Shown here in pieces: positions 28,590-37,533 of a DNA stretch of 64,000 bases. The notes under the pieces are model-generated. The model was not told the origin of the DNA, made no database searches, and was given only the letters and a program-made list of their open reading frames with translations. Origin of the DNA: Nocardioidaceae bacterium (GTDB taxonomy: Bacteria > Actinomycetota > Actinomycetes > Propionibacteriales > Nocardioidaceae); contig JAQSWV010000003.1 of assembly GCA_029266455.1 (NCBI GenBank), forward strand, positions 1-64,000, in the 5' to 3' direction. The first letter of the stretch is position 1. Every line of letters begins with the position of its first letter. The translations under genes were made by a program, and so were the position numbers.

Positions 28590-30035
28590 TTGCTCGCCAC
28601 ACTGCTGGACGTGGACGTCCTCGACATCGCCCGCTGGCAGTTCGGCATCACCACCGTCTACCACTTCTTGTTCGTCCCTCTGACGATCGGGCTCTCAGTC
28701 CTGGTGGCCGGGCTGCAGACCGCCTGGTACCGGACGGGGCACGAGCGCTGGCTGCGGCTCACCAAGTTCTTCGGGACCTTGTTCCTGATCAACTTCGCGA
28801 TGGGCATCGTCACCGGTCTCGTCCAGGAATTCCAGTTCGGGATGAACTGGAGCGACTACTCGCGGTTCGTGGGTGACATCTTCGGAGCGCCTCTGGCAAT
28901 CGAGGGCCTGCTCGCCTTCTTCCTCGAGTCGACGTTCCTGGGCATCTGGATCTTCGGCTGGGATCGGTTGCCCAAACGCCTGCATCTGCTCTCGATCTGG
29001 CTGGTGGCCATCGGAACCTGGCTGTCGGCGTACTTCATCCTGGCCGCGAACTCGTGGATGCAGAACCCGGTCGGTTTCTCGTACTCCGAGGAGCTGGGCC
29101 GCGCCGAGCTCGACGACTTCATGGCAGTTCTGACCAACGAGGTCGTGCTGGTGACCTTCCCGCACACGATCGCAGCCTCCATGATGACGGGCGGCGCCTT
29201 CGTCGCGGGTATCGCGCTGTGGCACCTGATGCGCCGTCCGGACAAGGACGCCGACGCCTTCCGCTCGGCCCTGCGCCTCGGCGCCGTGACCGTACTGGTC
29301 TCCGGCGTCGCTGTGATCGCCACCGGCGACGTCCAGGGCAAGGTGATGACCGACGTCCAGCCGATGAAGATGGCCGCCGCCGAGGCGCTGTACGAGACCG
29401 AACAACCCGCCTCCTTCTCCATTCTGACGATCGGCTCGCTGGACGGTTCACAGGAGATCTGGGCGCTCAAGGTGCCCAAGCTGCTCTCGTACCTGGCCAC
29501 GGGGTCCGTCGACGGCGAGGTGCGCGGCATCAATCCGCTGCAGGAGGAGTACGAGCAGGAGTACGGCGGCGGCAGCTGGACCCCGAACATCCCCATCACG
29601 TACTGGACATTCCGCCTGATGATGGGGCTGGGCTTTGTCGCGATGGCGGTCGGCGCGTGGATGCTGTGGGCGACCCGCCGTGGGCGAGCACCCACGTCGC
29701 GGTGGCTCCTGGCGGCGGGTGTGCTGATGCCGCTGATGCCGCTGCTCGCGAACTCGATGGGCTGGATCTTCACCGAGATGGGTCGGCAACCCTGGATCGT
29801 CTTCGGGCTGATGCCGACCGCCGCGGGGGTCTCGCCGGGCACGACGGCTCTCGAGGTCGGCACCACCGTTGTCGGTTTCACCCTGCTCTACGGCGCGCTC
29901 GCGGTCGTCGAGGTCTGGTTGCTGCTCCGCACCATCGACGGCGGTCTGCCCATGTTGGCCGGCGGCGACGGGCCCGACGGACCCGACGGACCCGACGTCA
30001 CCGACGACGAGAATCCGCTGTCGTACGCGTACTGA
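28590..30035 (+). CDS. cydA: Cytochrome bd quinol oxidase subunit I
   Basis: Quinol-oxidising, haem-binding subunit of the high-affinity terminal oxidase in the cell membrane, 481 residues. ARWQFGITTVYHFLFVPLTI contains the N-terminal haem-ligand His; EFQFGMNWSDYSRFVGDIFG and TNEVVLVTFPHTIAASMM follow; the quinol loop region and GRQPWIVFGLMPTAAGVSP are present. The TTG start is preferred over a GTG seven codons later because GGAG lies eight bases upstream. The Q-loop looks of the short type. First gene of cydABDC. Confidence 0.95.
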   Translation: MLATLLDVDVLDIARWQFGITTVYHFLFVPLTIGLSVLVAGLQTAWYRTGHERWLRLTKFFGTLFLINFAMGIVTGLVQEFQFGMNWSDYSRFVGDIFGAPLAIEGLLAFFLESTFLGIWIFGWDRLPKRLHLLSIWLVAIGTWLSAYFILAANSWMQNPVGFSYSEELGRAELDDFMAVLTNEVVLVTFPHTIAASMMTGGAFVAGIALWHLMRRPDKDADAFRSALRLGAVTVLVSGVAVIATGDVQGKVMTDVQPMKMAAAEALYETEQPASFSILTIGSLDGSQEIWALKVPKLLSYLATGSVDGEVRGINPLQEEYEQEYGGGSWTPNIPITYWTFRLMMGLGFVAMAVGAWMLWATRRGRAPTSRWLLAAGVLMPLMPLLANSMGWIFTEMGRQPWIVFGLMPTAAGVSPGTTALEVGTTVVGFTLLYGALAVVEVWLLLRTIDGGLPMLAGGDGPDGPDGPDVTDDENPLSYAY

Positions 30036-30069
30036 GCGGCAGCTCGCCGCACCGAAGGAGACCTGGCCC

Positions 30070-31077
30070 ATGGAGCTGACCACCGTCTGGTTCGTCCTGA
30101 TCGCCGTGCTGTGGATCGGCTACCTCGTGCTCGAGGGCTTCGACTTCGGCGTGGGCATGCTGCTCCCCGTGCTGGGGCGCGACGAGCCCACCCGCCGGGC
30201 GATGCTCCGCACCATCGGTCCGGTCTGGGACGGCAACGAGGTATGGCTCGTCGTCGCCGGCGGTGCCACCTTCGCAGCCTTCCCCGAGTGGTACGCGACC
30301 CTGTTCAGCGGGTTCTACATTCCTCTGTTCGCCATCCTGCTGTGCCTGATCGTTCGCGGCATCGGTATCGAGTACCGCGAGAAGCGTCATGACGCGGCGT
30401 GGTTGCGCTGGTGCGACCTAGGCATCCTCGTGGGCTCGACGGGGCCGGCCGTGTTGTGGGGGGTGGCCCTGACGAACGTCGTCTGGGGCGTCCCCATCGA
30501 TGCCGACGGCGAGTTCGTCGGCGGCTTCTGGTCGCTTCTGCAGCCGCACGCGTTGTTGGGCGGTCTTGTCACCCTCGGCCTTTTCCTGACCCACGGTGCC
30601 TCGTTCCTCGCGCTCAAGACCCGCGGTGACGTCCACCACCGGGCGCACCGGCTCGTTCCGCTCTTCGGTCTGCCGACGGCTGTCCTGGCTGTGGCCTATC
30701 TGGCCTGGCTCTACACCCACGCCGGTACGCCCGTCTCACTCGCATGCTCGGTGGCCGCGGCGGCGGCACTGTTGGCCGGCCTGTCGGCTGACCGGCTGGG
30801 ACGGGATGGCTGGGCGTTCACCGGGACGGCCTTCGCGATCGGGCTCGCGGCCCTCGCCCTCTTCGTGACGTTGTTCCCGGACGTCATGCCGTCCACGCTG
30901 GACCCGGACTGGAGCCTGACGACCGAGAACGCCGCGTCGACGCCGTACACCCTGCAGATCATGACCGTCGTGGCGGCGATCTTCACGCCTGTCGTGCTGG
31001 CCTACGAGAGCTGGTCGTACTGGGTCTTCCGTCGTCGGATCAGCGTCGACGACCTCGAACTCGTGCCCGCCGAATGA
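30070..31077 (+). CDS. cydB: Cytochrome bd quinol oxidase subunit II
   Basis: Membrane subunit II of cytochrome bd, 335 residues with about eight hydrophobic helices. The N-terminus MELTTVWFVLIAVLWIGYL and EGFDFGVGMLLPVLGRDEP are diagnostic, followed by GPVWDGNEVWLVVAGGATFA and FPEWYATLFSGFYIPLF. A clear AAGGAG precedes the ATG. It lies 34 bp after cydA and 13 bp before cydD, an intact operon. Confidence 0.95.
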   Translation: MELTTVWFVLIAVLWIGYLVLEGFDFGVGMLLPVLGRDEPTRRAMLRTIGPVWDGNEVWLVVAGGATFAAFPEWYATLFSGFYIPLFAILLCLIVRGIGIEYREKRHDAAWLRWCDLGILVGSTGPAVLWGVALTNVVWGVPIDADGEFVGGFWSLLQPHALLGGLVTLGLFLTHGASFLALKTRGDVHHRAHRLVPLFGLPTAVLAVAYLAWLYTHAGTPVSLACSVAAAAALLAGLSADRLGRDGWAFTGTAFAIGLAALALFVTLFPDVMPSTLDPDWSLTTENAASTPYTLQIMTVVAAIFTPVVLAYESWSYWVFRRRISVDDLELVPAE

Positions 31078-31090
31078 TCGGCGGCCACTG

Positions 31091-32755
31091 ATGGGCGCGG
31101 TGGACCCCCGGCTGCTGCGCCGCTCACGAGCAGTGCGGTCGCATCTCATCCTCGCCGTGCTGCTCGGTGTCGTCTCCGCGGGGGCCGTCGTGGTTCAGGC
31201 GTGGGCACTGTCCCAGGTGATCGCCCGCGGCACGGCAGGCGCCGGGACGGAGGCTGTCCATGGAGGGCTGTTCGTGCTGGCGGTTGCGGTGCTGGTGCGT
31301 GCTGCTGCGGGATGGATCCACCACGTGGTTGCGGCCAGGACTGCCGCGTCGGTCAAGAACGCCCTGCGCGACGACCTCATGGCAGCCCTGCTCACCGGTG
31401 GCGGCGGACGCGTCTCGAGCACGGGCAGCGGTGCGGCAGCCGCCCTGGTGGGCTCCGGTCTGGACGCACTGGACGGGTGGTTCGCGCGCTACCTCCCCCA
31501 GCTGGTGCTGTGCGCGGTGGTTCCCGCCGCGGTCGCCGGCACCGTCCTCTGGGCGGACCGCACCGCCGGGCTCACGATCGCCCTGACCCTTCCGCTGGTG
31601 CCCTTCTTCATGGTGCTGATCGGACTGTCGACCGCTGCCGTGATGCGGCGGCAGTGGCAATCGGTGGAGCGGCTCGGCCGGCACTTCGCCGACCTGTTGG
31701 GCGGTCTGCCCACTCTCGTGGCGCTCGACCGCGCCGACGTCCAGGCGGAGGGGCTGCGCCGCACCGGGGAGCGGCATCGAGCGGCCACGATGCGGGGCTT
31801 GCGGGTCGCCTTCCTGTCCGCACTGGTCCTCGAGCTGGTCGCCACCTTGTCGGTGGCCGTCGTGGCCGTGGGCGTTGGCCTGCGCCTCGTCCACGGGGGC
31901 ATGGACCTGCAGACCGCGCTGTTCGTGCTGCTGCTCGCACCGGAGGCCTACCTGCCGCTGCGGCAGCTCGGGGTGCACTACCACGACAGCGCGGCAGGGG
32001 TGGCTGCGCTCGACAAGGCCTTCGCGCTGATGGACGACGTGCCCACGGACAGTTCCCGTGTGCGACGTCCGACCCCGCGCGCCGCTCGGCCCGTCCTCGC
32101 CGTCGAGGACGTCTCCGTGACCTACCCGGGGCGACATGCACCCGCCCTGGAGCCGCTGTCCATGACGGTGCACGAGGGCGAGATCGTGGCCGTGAGCGGG
32201 GCCAGCGGGAGCGGCAAGTCCACCCTGCTGGCACTCCTGCTCGGGCTGGTCGAGCCGTCGAGCGGCCGGGTACGGGTGCATGGCAACGTGATGTCAGAGG
32301 TCAGCCTGCCCGAGTGGCACCGGCAGGTGGCGTGGGTCCCCCAGGTACCGACGATCGTCACGGGGACCGTCTCGGACAACGTCTGCCTGGGACTCGACGG
32401 CGCACCGGCGGCTGAGGTGCGGGAGGCGCTTGCCGCAGCCGGTGCCGGGCACCTCGATCTCGGCGCGCTCCTCGGCGAGCGGGGCGCCCCGGCTGGGACG
32501 AGCTTGTCCGCGGGTGAGCAGCGCCGGGTCGGGGTGGCCCGCGCGCTGCTGCGGGTTCGGCTCGGCCTCGCTGACCTGCTGCTGCTCGACGAGCCCACCG
32601 CCGGCCTCGACGTCGACCGCGAGGCGGTAGTGGTGGCCGCGCTGCGCGACAGCGACGTCACCTGCCTGGTGGTGGCGCACCGCTCCCGACTGCTCGCGGC
32701 CGCCGACCGCATCGTTGCGCTGTCCGCGCGGTCGCCGCTGGAGGCAGCGTCATGA
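31091..32755 (+). CDS. cydD: ABC transporter CydD (cytochrome bd assembly)
   Basis: Half of the CydDC heterodimeric ABC exporter needed for cytochrome bd assembly (it exports reduced thiols in Escherichia coli). 554 residues: an N-terminal membrane domain with about six helices, then the ATPase with Walker A SGASGSGKSTLLALLLG, signature LSAGEQRRVGVARALLR and Walker B LLLLDEPTAGLD. Stops four bases after the cydC start (ATGA). In mycothiol organisms the transported thiol may differ from glutathione or cysteine. Confidence 0.9.
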   Translation: MGAVDPRLLRRSRAVRSHLILAVLLGVVSAGAVVVQAWALSQVIARGTAGAGTEAVHGGLFVLAVAVLVRAAAGWIHHVVAARTAASVKNALRDDLMAALLTGGGGRVSSTGSGAAAALVGSGLDALDGWFARYLPQLVLCAVVPAAVAGTVLWADRTAGLTIALTLPLVPFFMVLIGLSTAAVMRRQWQSVERLGRHFADLLGGLPTLVALDRADVQAEGLRRTGERHRAATMRGLRVAFLSALVLELVATLSVAVVAVGVGLRLVHGGMDLQTALFVLLLAPEAYLPLRQLGVHYHDSAAGVAALDKAFALMDDVPTDSSRVRRPTPRAARPVLAVEDVSVTYPGRHAPALEPLSMTVHEGEIVAVSGASGSGKSTLLALLLGLVEPSSGRVRVHGNVMSEVSLPEWHRQVAWVPQVPTIVTGTVSDNVCLGLDGAPAAEVREALAAAGAGHLDLGALLGERGAPAGTSLSAGEQRRVGVARALLRVRLGLADLLLLDEPTAGLDVDREAVVVAALRDSDVTCLVVAHRSRLLAAADRIVALSARSPLEAAS

Positions 32756-34461
32756 CGGCCGCAGGGGATGTGCTGCGGCTGCTGCGCTGGCTGCAGCCCG
32801 GGCGAGGGGTGCTGCTCCGGCTGCTGGGCGCGGGACTGCTCGGAGCGCTGGCAGCGGCGAGCGGCATCGGTCTCCTGCTGACCTCGGCCTGGCTCATCGC
32901 ACGGGCGGCCGAGCAGCCGCCGGTGCTCTACCTGATGGTCGCGATCGTCGCGGTCCGCGGCTTCGGGGTCGGACGCGGCGTGTTCCGCTACGCCGAGCGG
33001 CTGGTCGCACACGACGCGGCACTGCGACTCGGTATCGATCTGCGCGTCGCCACGTACCGCCGCCTGGCCGCCCGTACCCCGCAGGGTCTGCCCGGCGCCC
33101 GCCGCGGCGAGCTGATGAGCCGGGTCATCCACGACATCGACGCCGTGCAGGACCTGCTGCTCCGGGTGGTGCTGCCGGGCGCGGTCACGGTCGTCACGTC
33201 GGTGGCGGCCGTTGCTGCCGTGGCCATGGTCGATGCCGTGGCCGGGCTGGTACTGGCCTTCGCCGTGACCGCGTGCCTGATCGGCGTGCCGGTGGTGACG
33301 TACGCAGCCGACCGGCACGCCGAGCGCGTGGTCGCTCCCGCACGCGGTGCCATGACGGCTTCGGTGCTGGCGGCGGTCCCTGCGGCCGACGAGCTGCGCG
33401 TGCTGGGCGCCGATGCCGACGTCCGGGCCCGTGTCGGCGCGCTCAGCCGCCGCGTGTCCGCGACCGAGCGCCGGACCGCCTGGGTGACCGGTCTCGGTCA
33501 GGCGGCGACGGCAGTGGTGGTGGGTGCCGCCGTCATCGCCGTCGCGGCTGTCGGCGCGGGGGCCGTCCACGACGGACGGCTCCCCCCGGTGCTGCTCGCC
33601 GTCGTGGTCCTGGCTCCGCTTGCGCTCGCCGACGCGCTGTCGGCCGTCCCGGACGCCGTGGCGCGCGCTGAGCGTGCCCTGGTCTCGGTACGCCGGCTGC
33701 TCGACCTGGCCGCGGGCGACGACCTGGCCGGGTCGCGTCCCCGGGTCGCGACCCGCACGCCGGCGGACAGCGCGCTCGAGGTGCGGGGCTTGGTGGCGGG
33801 GTGGCCTGGTAGTGACCCGGTGCTGCGTGGGGTGGACCTCGACCTCCCGGCCGGCGCCGCGGTCGCCTTGGTCGGGGCCAGCGGCAGCGGTAAGAGCACG
33901 CTGGCCGCGGCGCTGCTCGGGCTGCTGACGCCACGTGCCGGTGTGGTGCTGATGGGCGGGGTCGACTACGCATCCCTCTCGGACGGGCAGATCAGGAGCC
34001 GGGTCGGGTGGCTGGCCCAGGACGCGCACGTCTTCGACACCTCGGTGCGGGAGAATCTGCGGCTGGCTGATCCCGATGCTGACGACGCCAGGTTGGAGGA
34101 GGCGCTGGAGCTCGCCGGCCTGGCGGTGTTCGTCTCCGCGCTTCCCGACGGGCTGGATACCCCGGTAGGAGAGAACGGCCGGGCACTGTCCGGAGGCGAA
34201 CGTCAGCGTCTCGTGCTGGCCCGGTTGCTGGTCGCCGACCCCGATGTGCTCATCCTGGACGAGCCGACGGAGCACCTCGACGAGCTGACCGCTCGCGAGC
34301 TGACGAGAGACCTGCTGGGGCTGGCGCCGCGGCACACGGTGCTGCTGGTGACGCATGCGGCGCACGGGCTGGGACACGTCGACCAGGTGCTGCGCCTCGA
34401 AGACGGCCGGCTGCGCGGTGGACGCCAGGTGGTCAGCGTTGCGCGATTCGCCGCCCGGTGA
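32752..34461 (+). CDS. cydC: ABC transporter CydC (cytochrome bd assembly)
   Basis: Second half of the CydDC exporter, 569 residues, starting in an ATGA overlap. Membrane domain at residues about 1-310, with GVFRYAERLVAHDAALR typical of CydC. ATPase: Walker A GASGSGKSTLAAALLG, Q-loop VGWLAQDAHVF, signature LSGGERQRLVLARLL, Walker B VLILDEPTEHLD and H-loop VTHAAHG. Completes cydABDC. Its last 29 bases overlap the convergent PNPOx-like gene. Confidence 0.9.
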   Translation: MTAAGDVLRLLRWLQPGRGVLLRLLGAGLLGALAAASGIGLLLTSAWLIARAAEQPPVLYLMVAIVAVRGFGVGRGVFRYAERLVAHDAALRLGIDLRVATYRRLAARTPQGLPGARRGELMSRVIHDIDAVQDLLLRVVLPGAVTVVTSVAAVAAVAMVDAVAGLVLAFAVTACLIGVPVVTYAADRHAERVVAPARGAMTASVLAAVPAADELRVLGADADVRARVGALSRRVSATERRTAWVTGLGQAATAVVVGAAVIAVAAVGAGAVHDGRLPPVLLAVVVLAPLALADALSAVPDAVARAERALVSVRRLLDLAAGDDLAGSRPRVATRTPADSALEVRGLVAGWPGSDPVLRGVDLDLPAGAAVALVGASGSGKSTLAAALLGLLTPRAGVVLMGGVDYASLSDGQIRSRVGWLAQDAHVFDTSVRENLRLADPDADDARLEEALELAGLAVFVSALPDGLDTPVGENGRALSGGERQRLVLARLLVADPDVLILDEPTEHLDELTARELTRDLLGLAPRHTVLLVTHAAHGLGHVDQVLRLEDGRLRGGRQVVSVARFAAR

Positions 34462-34870
34462 CCTTCCGTGGGACCACCCGCACGAACAGCGTCCGTACCC
34501 CGGGGGCCCAGGGCTCCGGTCCGTCGCTGCGCCACAGGTCGACCAGGTCGCCGGGCTCGAGGACGATCTCGGCGGTACCGGTCATCACGACGCTCCAGCC
34601 GGTCTGCGTGGCGACGTCGATGTCGTCGACCTCGACCGCGACCGTGGCGTCACGTACCGACCGGGCCATGGCGCTGTAGGCCGCCGTCCGGAACACCACC
34701 GCCCCGTCATGGACCGCCGCCGTGACCGGCAGGACGTGCGGGCCGTCGGGGCCGCACCACGCGATGCGCGCGACTGCGCTGCCGGCCAGCAGGTCCATGC
34801 ACTCGGCGCGGTCCATCTCGCGGAACTCGGTGCCGGAGTACGTCTTCGGGGTGGGGTCCTGCGCATCCAT
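34433..34870 (-). CDS. Pyridoxamine 5'-phosphate oxidase-fold (FMN/F420-binding) protein
   Basis: 145-residue split-barrel flavin/F420-binding protein. REMDRAECMDLLAGSAVARI begins the fold, then VLPVTAAVHDGAVVFRTA and SVVMTGTAEIVLEPGDLVDL. It is not a vitamin B6 oxidase by length and motif. In mycobacteria several such proteins belong to the DosR regulon, and this gene is divergent from the DevS-like kinase gene, but its reaction is unknown. Start ATG at 34870. Confidence 0.82.
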   Translation of the reverse strand: MDAQDPTPKTYSGTEFREMDRAECMDLLAGSAVARIAWCGPDGPHVLPVTAAVHDGAVVFRTAAYSAMARSVRDATVAVEVDDIDVATQTGWSVVMTGTAEIVLEPGDLVDLWRSDGPEPWAPGVRTLFVRVVPRKVTGRRIAQR

Positions 34871-34921
34871 CTGCGCATTCTTGCGCCCCTGTCCACGGCG
34901 CTGCCACCGACCCGGCGAGTA

Positions 34922-34931
34922 GGGTCGACCC
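34922..34931. promoter_or_regulatory. Palindrome GGGTCGACCC in a divergent promoter
   Basis: A 10-bp perfect palindrome in the 98-bp gap between the PNPOx-like gene and the DevS-like kinase gene. Its GGGTC halves are the same as the left half-site upstream of cydA but without a spacer. Possible autoregulatory site; weak evidence. Confidence 0.22.
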
Positions 34932-34968
34932 GGCTGGACGACCGTGGAGCAGGAGAGGTGGGCCCCGG

Positions 34969-36777
34969 GTGGACGAGCAGCACTCGGGACGGTCCGCCGC
35001 CCTGTCGGCGCTGAGCCGGGCCCAGCTCGATGAGCTGCTCACCGAGCTGCTGGGGCGCGTGCACGAGGTCGCCGACACCCAGGAGCGGCTCGGTGGCCTC
35101 CTCGACGCCGTCGTCGGGCTGGCCGGTGACCTCGGCCTGGACAGTGTCCTGCAACGCATCGTGGACGTGGCCGGTCAGCTGGTGGGCGCCAAGTACGCAG
35201 CGCTGGGCGTCCTGAGCACCGGCACCGATCACCGGCTGTCGGAGTTCGTCACCTACGGTCTCAGCGACGCCCAGCGCAAGGAGATCGGACACCTCCCCAG
35301 GGGCCACGGCATTCTCGGTGTGATCATCGACCGGCCGGAACCGTTGCGGCTCATGCGCATCAAGGACCACCCGCAGACGTTCGGCTTTCCCGACCGACAT
35401 CCGCCGATGGACACGTTCCTCGGCACTCCGATCCGCATCCGCGACAAGGTCTTCGGCAACCTGTACCTCACCGAGAAGCAGTCGCCGGGGGGCTTCACCA
35501 AGCAGGACGAGGAACTGGTGGTCGCGCTCGCTGCTGCGGCCGGCGTGGTCATCGAGAACGCACGGCTCTACGAGGTGTCCACCCAGCGGCAGCAGTGGCT
35601 CGAGGCGGCTGCCGCGATCACGGCTGCCCTCCTCGGCCCGGTCGAGCGCGACCGGGCTCTGCAGCTGGTCGCTGACCGCGCCCGCGACGTCGCCGGTGCG
35701 GACCGGACGGCGGTGCTGCTCCGGCACTCCGGTGACCGGCTCATGGTCGAGGTGGTCTCCGGCCTGCCAGAGGACGACGCCGTCGGCACGACCGTCCCGA
35801 CCGACGAGACCCTGCCCGGCGGGGTCATCGGCACGGGCCGGCCACGCGTGGTGGAGGACCTGGCCGACGGGTCGCAGATCTCGCCCGGGTCCGCTGCCCT
35901 GCCCGTCGGCTGGCCCGTCGAGGGTGCCCTGGTGCTGCTGCCGCTGCCGACTCCGCAGGGCGCCGACGGCGTGCTCCTCATGGGCTGGGCGCCCGCGAAC
36001 GCGCATCGCCTCCGGGGCATCGACCTGCAGATGCCTGCGGCCTTCGCCGAGCAGGCGGCCCTGGCCCTACAGGTCGCGAGCATGCAGGAGGACCAGGCCC
36101 GCCTCGCCGTCTTCGAGGACCGTGACCGGATCGGACGCGACCTGCACGACCTGGTCATCCAGCGACTGTTCGCCGTCGGCCTGGGGCTGGAGAGCGCGGC
36201 CCGGCTGCCCGACCCCGACGCGGTCGCGGCGCGGATCTCGACCGCCGTCGACGAGATCGACGAGACCATCCGCGACATCCGGCGCACCATCTTCGAGATC
36301 AGCTCGTCCCATCGCAGCGGCCCGCAGCTGCGCCGGCAGGTCAACGACGTGGTGGCCGACGCCACCGCCGCCCTCGGCCTCGAGCCGAACGTACGGCTGC
36401 GCGGCCCGGTGGACAGCGCAGTCAACCCGCAGACCCGGGAGCACCTGCTGGCCACGCTGCGCGAGGCCCTGTCGAACGCCGCCAAGCATGCAGGAGCCCA
36501 CTCGGTCGAGATCGACCTGCGGGTGGAGGACGACGTCGTGCTCACCGTCCGCGACGACGGACGGGGATTCGCTCCCGGCGGACGCGAGAGCGGCCTCCGC
36601 AACATCCGCCACCGGGCGGAGAGCCTCGGCGGCACCTCAGTACTCCGCTCCGAGCCGGGTCGGGGCACAGAGCTGACCTGGACGGTGCCGCTGGTGGCGG
36701 GTCGGGTCCGGGTCCAGGGTCGGGACCAACGTCCCGGCCGGAACCGCCCATCCGCCCCTGGCCCCGAGCCGACATGA
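34969..36777 (+). CDS. GAF-GAF sensor histidine kinase, DevS/DosT-like
   Basis: 602-residue kinase: GAF domain A at about 60-200, GAF domain B at about 220-365, HisKA_3-type dimerisation region with phospho-acceptor His in RIGRDLHDLVIQRLFAVGLG, then a HATPase (N-box EALSNAAKHAG, DDGRGF). In Mycobacterium tuberculosis DevS/DosT the first GAF binds haem and senses O2/NO/CO. The haem-His region there (HPPM context) has a counterpart here, FGFPDRHPPMDTFLGTPIR, so a haem sensor is plausible but not proven. AGGAGAGG precedes the GTG. The response regulator gene follows after 16 bp. Confidence 0.87.
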   Translation: MDEQHSGRSAALSALSRAQLDELLTELLGRVHEVADTQERLGGLLDAVVGLAGDLGLDSVLQRIVDVAGQLVGAKYAALGVLSTGTDHRLSEFVTYGLSDAQRKEIGHLPRGHGILGVIIDRPEPLRLMRIKDHPQTFGFPDRHPPMDTFLGTPIRIRDKVFGNLYLTEKQSPGGFTKQDEELVVALAAAAGVVIENARLYEVSTQRQQWLEAAAAITAALLGPVERDRALQLVADRARDVAGADRTAVLLRHSGDRLMVEVVSGLPEDDAVGTTVPTDETLPGGVIGTGRPRVVEDLADGSQISPGSAALPVGWPVEGALVLLPLPTPQGADGVLLMGWAPANAHRLRGIDLQMPAAFAEQAALALQVASMQEDQARLAVFEDRDRIGRDLHDLVIQRLFAVGLGLESAARLPDPDAVAARISTAVDEIDETIRDIRRTIFEISSSHRSGPQLRRQVNDVVADATAALGLEPNVRLRGPVDSAVNPQTREHLLATLREALSNAAKHAGAHSVEIDLRVEDDVVLTVRDDGRGFAPGGRESGLRNIRHRAESLGGTSVLRSEPGRGTELTWTVPLVAGRVRVQGRDQRPGRNRPSAPGPEPT

Positions 36778-36793
36778 CGACGATGCTGGGACG

Positions 36794-37444
36794 GTGACAG
36801 ACGACATGGCTCCCATCCGGGTCTTCCTCCTCGACGACCACGAGGTCGTCCGGCGCGGGCTGCGCGACCTGCTCGAAAGCGACGGCGACATCACGGTCGT
36901 CGGCGAGTCGGGGTCGGCGGTCGAGGCCACGGCGCGGATCCCGGCCCTGCGCCCCGACGTCGCGGTCCTGGACGGACGGCTGCCCGACGGGTCCGGCATC
37001 GAGGTCTGCCGGGAGATCCGCGCCGTCGACCCCTCGATCGCAGTCCTCATCCTGACGTCCTACGACGACGACGACGCGCTGTTCGCGGCGATCATGGCCG
37101 GGGCCGCCGGCTACGTGCTGAAGCAGATCCGCGGCAGCGACCTGGTGGACAGCGTCCGACGCGTGGCGGCCGGGCAGTCGCTGCTCGACCCTGCCGTCAC
37201 CCAGCAGGTTCTCGACCGGCTGAGGCAAGGTCCGGTGGAGGACACCGCACTCGCGCCGCTGACCGCCCAGGAGAAGCGGATCCTCGAGCTCATCGGCCAG
37301 GGGATGACCAACCGACAGATCGCCGAGGAGATCTTCCTGGCCGAGAAGACGGTCAAGAACTACGTGTCCAGCCTGCTGGCCAAGCTCGGGATGGAGCGGC
37401 GGACCCAGGCGGCCGTGTTCGCGGCCAAGCACTTCGACGCCTAG
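36794..37444 (+). CDS. NarL/LuxR-family response regulator, DevR/DosR-like
   Basis: 216-residue partner of the kinase. The receiver domain begins IRVFLLDDHEVVRRGLRDLL, with phospho-acceptor Asp in VAVLDGRLPDGSG, Thr in LILTSYDDDD and Lys in YVLKQIRG. The C-terminal LuxR HTH reads LTAQEKRILELIGQGMTNRQ and AEKTVKNYVSSLLAKLGMER. This layout matches DosR, including VEDT-type linkers. Likely targets include genes nearby such as cyd and the PNPOx-like gene (inference). GTG at 36794, with an ATG four codons later also possible. Confidence 0.88.
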   Translation: MTDDMAPIRVFLLDDHEVVRRGLRDLLESDGDITVVGESGSAVEATARIPALRPDVAVLDGRLPDGSGIEVCREIRAVDPSIAVLILTSYDDDDALFAAIMAGAAGYVLKQIRGSDLVDSVRRVAAGQSLLDPAVTQQVLDRLRQGPVEDTALAPLTAQEKRILELIGQGMTNRQIAEEIFLAEKTVKNYVSSLLAKLGMERRTQAAVFAAKHFDA

Positions 37445-37533
37445 CCGGTCTCAGTCCACCGGGGCTACAAGCAGCCTTCCGACCCTCGGCGCGCCACCGG
37501 CTTCGACCAGTCGGCGACCGGAGCCGTCGAAGG

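Noticed and set aside
36778-36793. Gap between kinase and regulator as a promoter
   Set aside because: Only 16 bp, with no recognisable -10/-35; the two genes are better read as one operon.
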